Shown here in pieces: positions 45,415-53,248 of a DNA stretch of 64,000 nt. Where the stretch lies: NCBI RefSeq assembly GCF_003966125.1, contig NZ_RXMA01000001.1, positions 395,560-459,559 on the forward strand, written 5' to 3'. Positions within the stretch are counted from its first letter, which is position 1, and each line of letters opens with the position of its first letter. The notes below the pieces were generated by a model. The model was not told the DNA's origin. It saw nothing but the letters and a program-made list of their open reading frames with translations, and searched no databases. The stretch is from Azospirillum griseum. GTDB lineage: Bacteria; Pseudomonadota; Alphaproteobacteria; Azospirillales; Azospirillaceae. The position numbers and the translations under genes are program-made.

Positions 45415-46618
45415 GCGCGCCCCCTGTGGTCGGGGCGGGCGCGGTGTTGACCGGGCGCATGAAGGTTTCACCCCCGGCGTAGGGCGGGCGGTTCTCCATC
45501 GCGCGGGCTTCGTTCGGGTTCAGAATGCCCGACGAAATCGCCTTGCTCATCGCTTCGAACCGGGCGGCGATGTCGGCGCGGGCCAGATCGTCCACCAGAA
45601 ATTCAAAATAAAGGCTGTCCCGTTCGTCGGGCGAAAGCAGCGTGATCGCCAGCGCGTCGCACCAACTGCGCAAGATGGGCAACATGCAGAAGGTGAGGAA
45701 TTGTTGCCCCATGCTCTCGGCGTTCGCGTGGGTGGCGCGGTCCATTTCGTTGACCAGATGCAGCGGCACCCGCCAAAAGCGCGACACCTCTTCGATTTGG
45801 AACCGGCGCATTTCCAGGGTTTGCGCGTCCACGCTGTTCAACTGGATTTGGGTGAAATCCATGTCGTCATCGAACATCATCGTCCGGTGTTCGGCGTCCG
45901 CCCCCGAATAGAAGCGGGTGAACAGGGCGCGGATGCGCTGCAACGCCTCGGGCGTCTTCTTGCCCTTGACCTTCAAAATCCCGGACGGCTTGGCACCGCG
46001 ACCGAACAGCCCGGCGCAATGGGCCTCCAACGTCAAAGACAGGCCAATGGCCTCCCGGCCCAGCGTGACGGGCGACGCGCCCTTGTGAACGTCCAGCCCC
46101 ACGCCCCGGATGTGCAGGATCTCGGATCGGTCATAGTCGCGGGCGGGCAGCGCCGGGTTGCCGGTGGCGACGCTGTAGACCGGGGCCATGGTGCGCGGGT
46201 CTTGCCGGATGGAAACCGCGCGGGGATCGAGCGGGATCAACTCCACCACCCGGCCCTCGCCGTCCCGGTTGACGAAGGCAAAGGCGTTGCCGTGGGTGGC
46301 AAGGTGGGTGCCCAGCACAAGCCGGAACTCGCTGGCCGGGGTCCAGTCGTTCGCGGCCTTCGTCACCAGGGCGTAAAGGGGATGGTCGGTGGCGCGCTCC
46401 CGGTCATCGCCCTTGCGGCGGTACAGGTGCGGGGTCAGTTGCCCCATGGTTTCGGCAATGACCTTGATGCAGGCGAAGGACACCGAACAGCGCATGGCGG
46501 TTTCCGGGGAAACCGACACACCGGCAGCGGTCGGCAACGCCCCGCCGGTCAGAACCTCATAGCCGTCCGCGCTCTTGCGCTCAGTATCCGTGAAAAATCC
46601 CTTGATTGCTCCAAACAT
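45401..46618 (-). CDS. Phage portal protein (HK97 family)
   Basis: A 405-residue portal, the ring through which DNA enters the head. Family features: PETAMRCSVSFACIKVIAETMGQLTPHLYRR, AFAFVNRDGEGRVVELIPLDP, LHIRGVGLDVHKGASPVTLGREAIGL, MEMRRFQIEEVSRFWRVPLHLV-like segment and ISSGILNPNEARAMENRPPY. AAAGGA precedes the ATG. It is the first gene of the head module. This is a different family from the split podovirus portal flanking the island. Confidence 0.94.
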   Translation of the reverse strand: MFGAIKGFFTDTERKSADGYEVLTGGALPTAAGVSVSPETAMRCSVSFACIKVIAETMGQLTPHLYRRKGDDRERATDHPLYALVTKAANDWTPASEFRLVLGTHLATHGNAFAFVNRDGEGRVVELIPLDPRAVSIRQDPRTMAPVYSVATGNPALPARDYDRSEILHIRGVGLDVHKGASPVTLGREAIGLSLTLEAHCAGLFGRGAKPSGILKVKGKKTPEALQRIRALFTRFYSGADAEHRTMMFDDDMDFTQIQLNSVDAQTLEMRRFQIEEVSRFWRVPLHLVNEMDRATHANAESMGQQFLTFCMLPILRSWCDALAITLLSPDERDSLYFEFLVDDLARADIAARFEAMSKAISSGILNPNEARAMENRPPYAGGETFMRPVNTAPAPTTGGAHGTA

Positions 46619-46774
46619 TTGCCGCGTCCTTTGCCGTACAAAAGCAAAATTCGTCGCAGTATCCGCGCAATCAAGTTATAAAATCAAAACAACCACACGC
46701 CTTGTGATTTGTCTTTTCTTCATCATTCCAGGGTTTTCCAACCGGAACAGAATGATTTCCGCACCCTTGACACA
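46619..46774. promoter_or_regulatory. AT-rich spacer upstream of the late module
   Basis: About 155 bases, clearly AT-richer than the flanking genes (for example 46670-46735). It separates the replication-type genes from the head module on the minus strand, so it probably holds the late promoter. No exact promoter is assigned. Confidence 0.4.
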
Positions 46775-47443
46775 TCACCGGACACCCGGCATCCGCTTGA
46801 TGATGCCAGCGTCGGCCAGCAGCTTGGCGACGTTCGCCTTTTGCGCTTCCGTTGGCGTCGCGTTGTGGTCGGAACCGTCCGTGTCACGCCAACGCCCGAT
46901 CCGGGGACCGGCTCCCCCTTTGGCGATCACCGTCAAGCGCTCCCATTCCTGCCGGAAGGCCGCACGCTCCGCGTCCAAGGCAGCTTCCAATTCCGGCCAA
47001 CTCGGCCACCATGTCGGACGGCCCGGAACGGTCAGCCGCCGCAAGACCCGTTTGACAACATCCGCGTCGTTGATGATCGCAGCGGGATAGCCCGCGCGCA
47101 GAATGGCCGACGCGGCCCCCATCAGCTTGCGTTCGGGCGGCAAGTCCTTTCCCGCGCACAGATTCGCCACATGGGCCACGAACCGATCAGCCTCCTCTTG
47201 GTTCACCGGCCTGGATTGGACCTTCAGAACCCCCAACGCGTGGACCGCATCGCGTTTCATCTCGTCGGTGATGACAGCGGGCGGATGCCACGGGCACGGG
47301 CGGTTTTCGGCTCCATGATCGTCGGTGAACACGACGGTTTCAGGCGTCGCCAAAACAGCGCTCAAGGTCGCGCTCAAGTAGCGCCTCGAAATGGTTTCCT
47401 TGGGAAGCGTGCCGAATGGGTTGAACGGGGCGACGGTGTTCAT
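46775..47443 (-). CDS. Unknown island protein next to the replication gene
   Basis: A 222-residue helical protein I do not recognise; the C-terminal half is rich in Ala/Glu/Arg helices (WPELEAALDAERAAFRQEWERL). GGGAGG before ATG 47443 supports the start. Its 5' end overlaps the replication-type gene by about 100 bases in another frame. Position suggests a role in replication or packaging control. Confidence 0.62.
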   Translation of the reverse strand: MNTVAPFNPFGTLPKETISRRYLSATLSAVLATPETVVFTDDHGAENRPCPWHPPAVITDEMKRDAVHALGVLKVQSRPVNQEEADRFVAHVANLCAGKDLPPERKLMGAASAILRAGYPAAIINDADVVKRVLRRLTVPGRPTWWPSWPELEAALDAERAAFRQEWERLTVIAKGGAGPRIGRWRDTDGSDHNATPTEAQKANVAKLLADAGIIKRMPGVR

Positions 47444-48284
47444 GCGGGCCTCCCTTGGGCATTGGGCGGTTTCGTTGGGCGATGGCGTCGGCTATGGGCT
47501 TCTCGAAGTAGGACAACGTTCCCGGTGGAGCTTGGGACCGGGCGGCCATCGCGGCGCAGATTGCGGAAAACACCCCCTCGCACAGCGCATCGTCCGCACC
47601 CGCCGCAACCCATCGCTTGGCGTGGGTGATGTCCGTGGGGTGAGGGAAGGGGCGGCGTTGGTCTTCGCCAAAGGCCGCAGCGCGGGCGTTGTCGAACGCG
47701 TGAATGATCGCCCGTTCGGCCAAAATCACCCGAAGCCCCCCATTCGGCTCAGGCTGGGGGTTGCCGGATGGAACCGGATCACCGGCCAGATCGGAAACCG
47801 GCTCGCGCCCATCAACACAACAGTTAACTTCTTTAACTGTATTCCCTTCTTTGTTCTTGGTCCTAAAGCGGTCCTCTTGCGGTCCTGAACTGGTCCCGCT
47901 TGTGGTCTTCAAGCGGTCCTCTTGCGGTCCAAAATCGCCATCAATACCTTGATATTCCTTGTAATTCATGATGCGGGCGATGGTCCCGGCGTTCTGCGGG
48001 CAGCGGTCCCGAAACAGGGCAATCATGCCATCGTCAACCATGCGTTGGATCAGGTTCCGCATGGTGTTTCGGTGCAAGCCGAACTCTTCGGCCAAGCTGC
48101 GTTCCGCGATCAGGAGTTCCCCGGTTTCCAGGCGCACAGGGCCGTATTTCGTCGAAATGCGGCCATCCCGCCATTGGGCAGCGGCCAGCATCCACGAAAA
48201 CACAGCGGCCTCTTGCTTGCTTCGAAAAACCGGGTTGTCCCACAGCCGCCGATACTGCCGGGTGTATCCTCCCTCAGCGTTCAT
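47340..48284 (-). CDS. Replication-type protein with N-terminal winged helix
   Basis: A 314-residue protein. The N-terminus (RLWDNPVFRSKQEAAVFSWMLAAAQW, then ERSLAEEFGLHRNTMRNLIQRMVDDGMIAL) is a winged helix found in phage and plasmid replication initiators. A low-complexity middle with two GPQEDR repeats follows, then a helical C-terminus. GGAGGG precedes the ATG at 48284. It probably starts or regulates island replication; the evidence is domain pattern only. Confidence 0.7.
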   Translation of the reverse strand: MNAEGGYTRQYRRLWDNPVFRSKQEAAVFSWMLAAAQWRDGRISTKYGPVRLETGELLIAERSLAEEFGLHRNTMRNLIQRMVDDGMIALFRDRCPQNAGTIARIMNYKEYQGIDGDFGPQEDRLKTTSGTSSGPQEDRFRTKNKEGNTVKEVNCCVDGREPVSDLAGDPVPSGNPQPEPNGGLRVILAERAIIHAFDNARAAAFGEDQRRPFPHPTDITHAKRWVAAGADDALCEGVFSAICAAMAARSQAPPGTLSYFEKPIADAIAQRNRPMPKGGPHEHRRPVQPIRHASQGNHFEALLERDLERCFGDA

Positions 48285-48315
48285 GGTGCAGCCCTCCCCC
48301 CCTTCGATCCGCCAA

Positions 48316-48612
48316 TCACGCACCCAGGTCGCTGGTGGAGCGGACCAACTTCCCCATGCGCTCAACCGCCCAGCGGTCGAGTTCCGCGACGGGGTACAGC
48401 GGCGTCCGGCTCACCCCCTTGTTGAAGGCCGGGCCACCCCCGACGCTGGCGTATTTGGCAAGCGTGGCCGGGGCGACGGTCACGCCGTGGACCAATTCCA
48501 GATACTCGGCAGCCTCCCAACGGCGCAGGCGCGGCTTGCGCAGGGCGGGCGGAAGGCAAAGGTCAGGGCTTTGCGGCAGAACGTCATTCTGCCGAATGCT
48601 CAGATCAGACAT
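48316..48612 (-). CDS. AlpA/excisionase-like DNA-binding protein
   Basis: A 98-residue protein. LRRWEAAEYLELVHGVTVAPATLAKYASVGGGPAFNK...TPLYPVAELDRWAVERM is the MerR-like winged helix of AlpA/Xis regulators (with YxxxELDxWxxxR). In satellites AlpA-type proteins switch on excision and replication genes. AAAGGA precedes the ATG at 48612. Confidence 0.82.
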   Translation of the reverse strand: MSDLSIRQNDVLPQSPDLCLPPALRKPRLRRWEAAEYLELVHGVTVAPATLAKYASVGGGPAFNKGVSRTPLYPVAELDRWAVERMGKLVRSTSDLGA

Positions 48613-48655
48613 GTTGTGGTTCCTTTCGAAGTTGGGGCCAATGCCCCCAGTCAAC

Positions 48656-49237
48656 TCAGCCGTTGTCCTCTTCATCCGCCGCCATCGCTTCAGCGATAGC
48701 CCGCAGCGCCTTGCCGGTCAGAATGCGCACCGTGCGGATGGGGGGAACCTCCTTTTCATCAGCATCGGGAAACGCAAACCGATGTTTCGGCGTGTAAATC
48801 TTTCCGTCTAGGGAATAACTCTCCCAAATCGTAAATGTTTTGATGTCGGGATCAACCTCGATCCGATCAATGTCTCGGGCTTTCTGAGGCAGAGCCAACA
48901 GAACCGTCAACGCTTCACCAAAGTAACTTTGCCCAGTCAGAGGGCATTTTTGTTCTCCAAAAGCATCACGGGACTGTTGATTCGGGGAAATATACATTGC
49001 GCCAAGATTGAGAGTCTTTGCGATCCGCCCGGCGTTGCGCTTGGTTGGACTCCCCAAGATCGCACTCAGCAACAGCGCAACGTTCCCCGGAGTGGCCGGG
49101 GTTCCGCCACCAGGGCCGGAGCGCCCGCCGGAAAACTGCCCATCGTCCCGGATGGCTCGCTCCCAGTCGTACAACTCATGCAAGGTCATATTGAGCGCTT
49201 CGGCCATCCCTTGCGCATACAGGTTTCTCAGGTTCAT
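48656..49237 (-). CDS. Unknown island regulatory-region protein
   Basis: A 193-residue soluble protein. It starts MNLRNLYAQGMAEALNMTLHELYDWERAIRDDG with a glycine-rich loop after it; the N-terminal helices might form a helix-turn-helix. No known family recognised. ATG 49237 has AGGGG six bases upstream. It is the first or second gene of the leftward regulatory/replication transcript. Confidence 0.6.
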   Translation of the reverse strand: MNLRNLYAQGMAEALNMTLHELYDWERAIRDDGQFSGGRSGPGGGTPATPGNVALLLSAILGSPTKRNAGRIAKTLNLGAMYISPNQQSRDAFGEQKCPLTGQSYFGEALTVLLALPQKARDIDRIEVDPDIKTFTIWESYSLDGKIYTPKHRFAFPDADEKEVPPIRTVRILTGKALRAIAEAMAADEEDNG

Positions 49238-49328
49238 CACGCACCCCTAATGTTGGCGTTGTCTCAACATTGTTTTCCCGGACTGTCTGGATAATGTTGT
49301 GACTCTCCCAACATGTCAAGATCGTTGG

Positions 49329-49586
49329 TCAGGCGAGCGGCGAAACCGCCTTGAACGCGATCAACCACAGCCGCTGTAGCTCTTCCCGGTGTTCGGCTGC
49401 CGCCCTGGACAGGTAGGAGGCGGCAGACGGAGCCTCACCATGTCCCATGGTCTCAGCGATCACGCTCAAGGCGTTGATGGCCCCCTCAAGCTGGATCAGT
49501 TGGGCTTCCATGGCGATGATCGCACGCGGACCAGGGTTGTTGAGCTTCCTCTTGGCAACCTTGGGGGTGGCAAGAAACTCTCGCAT
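49329..49586 (-). CDS. Small unknown protein (85 aa)
   Basis: An 85-residue, mainly helical protein (MREFLATPKVAKRKL... and AINALSVIAETMGHGEAPSAASYLSRAAAEHREELQRLW). Function unknown. GAGG precedes the ATG. Its first 11 or so codons and ribosome site are duplicated at 50000-50034, where the frame is truncated. It is divergent from the first repressor gene. Confidence 0.6.
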   Translation of the reverse strand: MREFLATPKVAKRKLNNPGPRAIIAMEAQLIQLEGAINALSVIAETMGHGEAPSAASYLSRAAAEHREELQRLWLIAFKAVSPLA

Positions 49587-49592
49587 GATGGC
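49558..49592. repeat. Duplicated segment A, copy 1
   Basis: 35 bases identical to 50000-50034. It contains the start of the 85-residue gene (MREFLATPKV on the minus strand). Together with segment B it marks a duplicated divergent cassette. Confidence 0.9.
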
Positions 49593-49606
49593 CTCGCATA
49601 TTCAGA

Positions 49607-49696
49607 TTAACGTTTTTCGTTATTCGGTACCGTAAAACGGTGCGCGAAACGAAGCAAGCGCATTCCGGTATCGGTTGACGATTTTCGTTATTTCGG
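49607..49696. promoter_or_regulatory. Operator region of the first repressor
   Basis: Two direct near-repeats, TTAACGTTTTTCGTTATT (49607-49624) and TTGACGATTTTCGTTATT (49675-49692), flank a palindrome ACCGTAAAACGGT (49629-49641). They lie in the divergent space between the 85-residue gene and the first repressor, as expected for binding sites of that repressor. Confidence 0.6.
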
Positions 49697-49710
49697 CCAT
49701 TGTCGTTGTC

Positions 49711-49947
49711 ATGATGACACCAGCCCAATGCCGTGCGGCTCGCGCACTAATCGACTGGTCGCAAAAGCGGCTTGCCGAAGCATCCCATCTTGGCGAGAGC
49801 ACCATCCGCAACTTTGAAGCGGGCCGGGGATCGCCAACTCATAACAACCTCGCCGCGATCCGCGCCGCCCTGGAAGCGGCGGGCGTTGAGTTCATCCCTG
49901 AAAACGGCGGTGGCGCTGGGGTGCGTCTGCGCAAGGAAGCTCCCTGA
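49711..49947 (+). CDS. XRE-family repressor 1
   Basis: A 78-residue helix-turn-helix protein: CRAARALIDWSQKRLAEASHLGESTIRNFEAGRGSP is a canonical XRE domain. The C-terminal 33 residues (from LAAIRAALEAAG) are encoded by DNA identical to repressor 2, while the DNA-binding half is different. Start is ATG 49711 or 49714; no ribosome site is visible, so the mRNA may be leaderless. It probably represses the leftward island operon. Confidence 0.85.
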   Translation: MMTPAQCRAARALIDWSQKRLAEASHLGESTIRNFEAGRGSPTHNNLAAIRAALEAAGVEFIPENGGGAGVRLRKEAP

Positions 49948-49950
49948 AAC
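49848..49950. repeat. Duplicated segment B, copy 1
   Basis: 103 bases identical to 50251-50353, covering the C-terminal codons and stop of the repressor gene. Confidence 0.95.
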
Positions 49951-49999
49951 CGCACGAGCCGCCAACCGGCGGCGGGAAACAGCGCCCCGATCAGGGCGC

Positions 50000-50034
50000 A
50001 CCTTGGGGGTGGCAAGAAACTCTCGCATGATGGC
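50000..50034. repeat. Duplicated segment A, copy 2
   Basis: 35 bases identical to 49558-49592. After MREFLATPKV on the minus strand the sequence diverges, so the gene here is only a truncated remnant. Confidence 0.9.
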
Positions 50035-50048
50035 TTCCTTGGCAAAAC

Positions 50049-50104
50049 ATGATACCTCAGGCATAATCTAACCAGCAAACACTAGTCAATACCTGAGGTA
50101 TCAT
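50049..50104. promoter_or_regulatory. Inverted operator arms before repressor 2
   Basis: ATGATACCTCAGG (50049-50061) and CCTGAGGTATCAT (50092-50104) are perfect inverted copies 30 bases apart, ending just before the ATG of repressor 2. They differ completely from the operators of repressor 1, consistent with a different DNA-binding half. Confidence 0.75.
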
Positions 50105-50107
50105 CTC

Positions 50108-50350
50108 ATGCTGACCAGCGAGCAAGTCAGAGCCGCACGGATGCTCGTGCGCTGGGAACAGCGTGACTTGGCTGAACAGTCCAAGGTCTCCTTGCCAACC
50201 ATCAAACGGCTTGAATCAAAACCCGGCACGATCTCCGCATATGAAACCACCCTCGCCGCGATCCGCGCCGCCCTGGAAGCGGCGGGCGTTGAGTTCATCC
50301 CTGAAAACGGCGGTGGCGCTGGGGTGCGTCTGCGCAAGGAAGCTCCCTGA
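50108..50350 (+). CDS. XRE-family repressor 2
   Basis: An 80-residue helix-turn-helix protein: VRAARMLVRWEQRDLAEQSKVSLPTIKRLESKPGTIS. The C-terminal part is identical to repressor 1 at the DNA level over 103 bases. The start lies four bases after an inverted operator, so it is probably self-repressing, again with little room for a ribosome site. A terminator follows the stop. Confidence 0.85.
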   Translation: MLTSEQVRAARMLVRWEQRDLAEQSKVSLPTIKRLESKPGTISAYETTLAAIRAALEAAGVEFIPENGGGAGVRLRKEAP

Positions 50351-50353
50351 AAC
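50251..50353. repeat. Duplicated segment B, copy 2
   Basis: 103 bases identical to 49848-49950. Confidence 0.95.
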
Positions 50354-50356
50354 AAA

Positions 50357-50398
50357 AAGCCCGCCACGGCGGAACCGGGCGGGCTTTGGTTGGTTTTC
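50357..50398 (+). terminator. Terminator of repressor 2
   Basis: Stem AAAGCCCGCC / GGCGGGCTTT (50357-50366 and 50378-50387), then GGTTGGTTTTCT. Confidence 0.8.
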
Positions 50399-50975
50399 TG
50401 GCGTTGGCGGGGTTATTCGTTCCACATTCGTTCCGGTCGGTCAAGCCTTCCTGAAAAAACGGCTGCACGCTGGCACGCCAGCATAACAGGCGCACTCAAA
50501 CACCCGCCGCTCACGCCCCTGCCGATCCAGGTCCTTCAACCGGAAGCGCTGCCCGCCAACAGCGGAAAGCAAAGAAGGCCCAGCGAAAGCCGGGCCTTCA
50601 TGTCTGAGCCGTGCCCCATTACGGATCTCTTGGGTCAAGCCCTCAACTCGCCCTTGCGGGAAAGTGCGGCGGCTGGGTCTTCCGCCCTCAACAGACCGAT
50701 TCAGCGTGCGGGGAGGCGCACGCCACGTCAAGAGCAAGACCAGACATGCCGCCGATGCGCTTGCGTTTCAGGTCCATACCCGCCCCAATCAAGAGTTGCT
50801 CGCAAACCAGCGCGAAGCTATGTTTTGCGTGCGGTCCGTGAAGTCGGTTTGGCCGTTCAGTGACGGGGGGATCTTCGGGTTCAGCACGATCACGTCACGG
50901 GCCGTGAATGCACCGTCTCACGCTTGCGCCCGATCCGCGCCGCAGCAACGTGGGGGCAAGCCTCGTCCAGACGCT
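50399..50975. other. Island region without a confident gene
   Basis: About 575 bases. A minus-strand open frame at 50441-50737 lacks a convincing start and family. A hairpin GAAGGCCC / GGGCCTTC (50574-50599) could end the toxin-antitoxin transcript. The stretch may hold decayed gene fragments. Confidence 0.45.
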
Positions 50976-51368
50976 TCACAGCAACGCCCCACGTTGGTGC
51001 GCAGCGGTGAGCAATGGCAAATCCACCGACACCCGATCATAAACGGCACGCGGCACCAGGGTGCGCCCGTGGCGTTGCAAATCGACCAGCCCGAACCCGG
51101 CCAGCGTCTTCAGGGTGCGCGACAGGTTCGGCCCCTTCCGCCCGCTCAAGCTTTCCAATTCCGCCACGGATGACGGTTTGGCTTCCGCGATCAATTCCAA
51201 CAGCAGTTGGTTCTTGGTCGAAAGGACTTGCGCAAAGCTTTCGATGGACGAGAACCAGATTTTCGGCTCATCCGGCGCAGGCTTGTGTTCACCGCGAGCG
51301 ATGGCCATCAACCGCGCCTTTTGCTGTTCATAGGTGGCGATCCCCACCTTGACGACACGTTCGGTCAT
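50976..51368 (-). CDS. Antitoxin, TumA-like HTH protein (COG4190)
   Basis: A 130-residue regulator. The C-terminal winged helix LLLELIAEAKPSSVAELESLSGRKGPNLSRTLKTLAGFGLVDLQRHGRTLVPR matches the COG4190-type HTH antitoxins. The start overlaps the toxin stop by four bases (ATGA), so the pair is co-translated. It likely neutralises the toxin and represses the operon through the upstream palindrome. Confidence 0.82.
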   Translation of the reverse strand: MTERVVKVGIATYEQQKARLMAIARGEHKPAPDEPKIWFSSIESFAQVLSTKNQLLLELIAEAKPSSVAELESLSGRKGPNLSRTLKTLAGFGLVDLQRHGRTLVPRAVYDRVSVDLPLLTAAHQRGALL

Positions 51369-51736
51369 GATTTCACCCCTCGCTCTTTCAGCACCGCATC
51401 GACTTTGGCGAAAAAGTCCGTCAACAGGTCTTGCGCCGACACATATTCGTAGAAGCTGATTTTCTGCCCATGATGCTGGTGGTCGTACTCAATCCGCCGC
51501 ACCCGCCCCGGCCCGCGCCTTTCCCCCGTCACCTTCGGAGCGTGCGCGTTGTCGATCCCGAAGATGCGCGGCCCCTCCATGACATGCAGCGTCAGCGAGT
51601 ATTTGACCCCGTGCGGAATGGCCGGTGACAGCGGGACCGCGCGCGCTTCGATCTTGAACCAATAGCCGCCCCCGACTTCACCGCGCTGCCCATCCATATC
51701 GAGAAGGGTTTGAAGCCCCCATTGTTCATCAACCAT
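51365..51736 (-). CDS. Toxin, TumE-like (DUF6516 family)
   Basis: A 123-residue protein matching the TumE/DUF6516 pattern: KYSLTLHVMEGPRIFGIDNAHAP, RRIEYDHQHH and FYEYVSAQDLLTDFFAKVDAVLKERG. Members pair with a COG4190 antitoxin encoded downstream, as here. GGAGGGGGC precedes ATG 51736. The module may stabilise the island or act in defence. The biochemical target is not evident from the sequence. Confidence 0.82.
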   Translation of the reverse strand: MVDEQWGLQTLLDMDGQRGEVGGGYWFKIEARAVPLSPAIPHGVKYSLTLHVMEGPRIFGIDNAHAPKVTGERRGPGRVRRIEYDHQHHGQKISFYEYVSAQDLLTDFFAKVDAVLKERGVKS

Positions 51737-51759
51737 GCCCCCTCCCCAGCGCCTTAAAC

Positions 51760-51776
51760 CTATCATCGGATGATAG
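51760..51776. promoter_or_regulatory. Palindromic operator of the TumE/TumA pair
   Basis: CTATCATCGGATGATAG is a perfect 8+1+8 palindrome, 24 bases upstream of the toxin start codon. It is well placed for autorepression by the antitoxin. Confidence 0.7.
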
Positions 51777-51833
51777 ATGTTTCAACGCGTCCCGAGTCGC
51801 AGCCCCGAAGTTCAACGCCCACAAGTTCAACGC

Positions 51834-53087
51834 CTATGAACGCCCCGGCCTTTTGGATGCGAGTGGCACCACGTTGCCGCTGGTCTCTCCCTTCATCGCG
51901 GCGGCAATGGTCCCGGCGATCCGGTCGGCGGCAGCCTTCAGGGGATCGTTCGACAGGTGGGCATAGCGGGCCGTGGTGGTGGTGTCCCGATGGCCCAGCA
52001 AAGCACCGATCACAACAAGGCTGTCGCCACCCGACGCGCCGACGCTGGCGAAGCTGTGGCGCAGGTCGTGAATGCGCACGCCCGGCAACTCGGCGCGCGT
52101 CCGGGCCTTGTCCCACACCTTCCACACGGCGGTGGTGGTGCCGTCGCGCCCCCGACCAGGGAACACCGGGCCGGTTCGCTCATCGCCCTGCAAGGCGGTC
52201 AGCAGCCCCAGCGCCGCCGCGCCCAACGGCACCACCTTTGCCCCGGTCTTGGAGTCGGGGAAGCGAATGCACGCCCGATCCCAATCCACCCACTCCCAAC
52301 GCAACCCGGTGATTTCACCGCGTCGGCAGCCGGTCAACGCCAGCAGGCGCGCGACATTGACCGCAACCGGATTGGCTCCTTCGTCGATCAGGTCGGCCAA
52401 CGCCTTGCCAAGCCGCGCCATTTCAGACGGCGACAGGAACCGTTCGCACTTCTTATCGGCAAACCGCTTGACGCCCCGCACCGGATTGTCAGGGCGCAGG
52501 TTGCGGTTCACCGCGAACTGAAACACGCCCGACAGCAGCCCCAGGACGCGGGCGGCAGCCCCTCGCCCTCCGGTCACGGTCGAGCGGGATTTGAACCCGC
52601 CCTTGATGTCGGCAGCGGTCTTGCCGGTGGCAACGTCCGCCTGAAACCGCTCGATGTCCGCACGGGTGATGGACCGCAGCAGACGCTTGCCCAGCAGCGG
52701 CTTGACATGCCGCTCCAGCTTGCCCTTGTCGGTCGCGATGGTGGACGGCTTCTTTGTGGTCATCCCCTCCGACACATAGAGGTCGCACAGTTCGGACACC
52801 GAGAGGTCACGCCGCTGTTCCTCACGCCGCGCCGCCGGGTCCAACCCGCGCGCCACGTCGGCCAGGATCAGGCGCGCCTCTTTGCGGGCCTCATCCGGGG
52901 TCATGACGCCATGGCGGGCGACGGTCATCCGGCGGGAGCGGCCACCAAAGCGATATTGCACAACGTAGGATTTCGCCCCGGCCACCGTGACGCAGAAGCC
53001 GAAACCGGGCAATTCGTCATCCCAGAGGAAGCGCGTCCGCCCGTCGGCGGTCGTCACATCGACCAACTTTTTTGTGATCTTCGGCAT
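51834..53087 (-). CDS. Tyrosine-type integrase of the island
   Basis: A 417-residue site-specific recombinase. It has an N-terminal DUF4102-type arm-binding domain (TKKLVDVTTADGRTRFLWDDELPGFGFCVT), a core-binding SAM-like domain, and the catalytic domain with the first Arg in TGCRRGEITGLRW, HxxR in HDLRHSFAS and the nucleophile Tyr in GHRDTTTTARYAHL. It ends about 160 bases from the right attachment core with arm-type repeats between. It catalyses integration into and excision from the portal gene. ATG 53087 was chosen. Confidence 0.95.
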   Translation of the reverse strand: MPKITKKLVDVTTADGRTRFLWDDELPGFGFCVTVAGAKSYVVQYRFGGRSRRMTVARHGVMTPDEARKEARLILADVARGLDPAARREEQRRDLSVSELCDLYVSEGMTTKKPSTIATDKGKLERHVKPLLGKRLLRSITRADIERFQADVATGKTAADIKGGFKSRSTVTGGRGAAARVLGLLSGVFQFAVNRNLRPDNPVRGVKRFADKKCERFLSPSEMARLGKALADLIDEGANPVAVNVARLLALTGCRRGEITGLRWEWVDWDRACIRFPDSKTGAKVVPLGAAALGLLTALQGDERTGPVFPGRGRDGTTTAVWKVWDKARTRAELPGVRIHDLRHSFASVGASGGDSLVVIGALLGHRDTTTTARYAHLSNDPLKAAADRIAGTIAAAMKGETSGNVVPLASKRPGRS

Positions 53088-53100
53088 TGGGCGGCGTCTC

Positions 53101-53121
53101 CATGTAAGCGCCATGTAAGCA
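53101..53121. promoter_or_regulatory. Probable integrase arm-type sites, right
   Basis: Two CATGTAAGC copies separated by GC, identical over 21 bases to 38278-38298 and in the same orientation. They lie between the integrase start and attR. Confidence 0.65.
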
Positions 53122-53248
53122 GGCAAGGGAAAATGCGTGAGTTTTCCCGGAGTGTCGTTGCCCCACTATCTCGTAAAAAACCCTGTAAAATCAATGTGAC
53201 TAGCCAATTCCAGAAAGCTCACGCAACCATCGGAAAATATAAATCACG

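Noticed and set aside
49974-50064. Second copy of the 85-residue gene beside repressor 2
   Set aside because: Only about the first ten codons are preserved; the frame diverges and runs into the repressor 1 end, so it is a remnant of the duplication.
50441-50737. Minus-strand 98-codon frame in the gap after repressor 2
   Set aside because: No ribosome site or family; contains a hairpin and looks like non-coding or decayed sequence.
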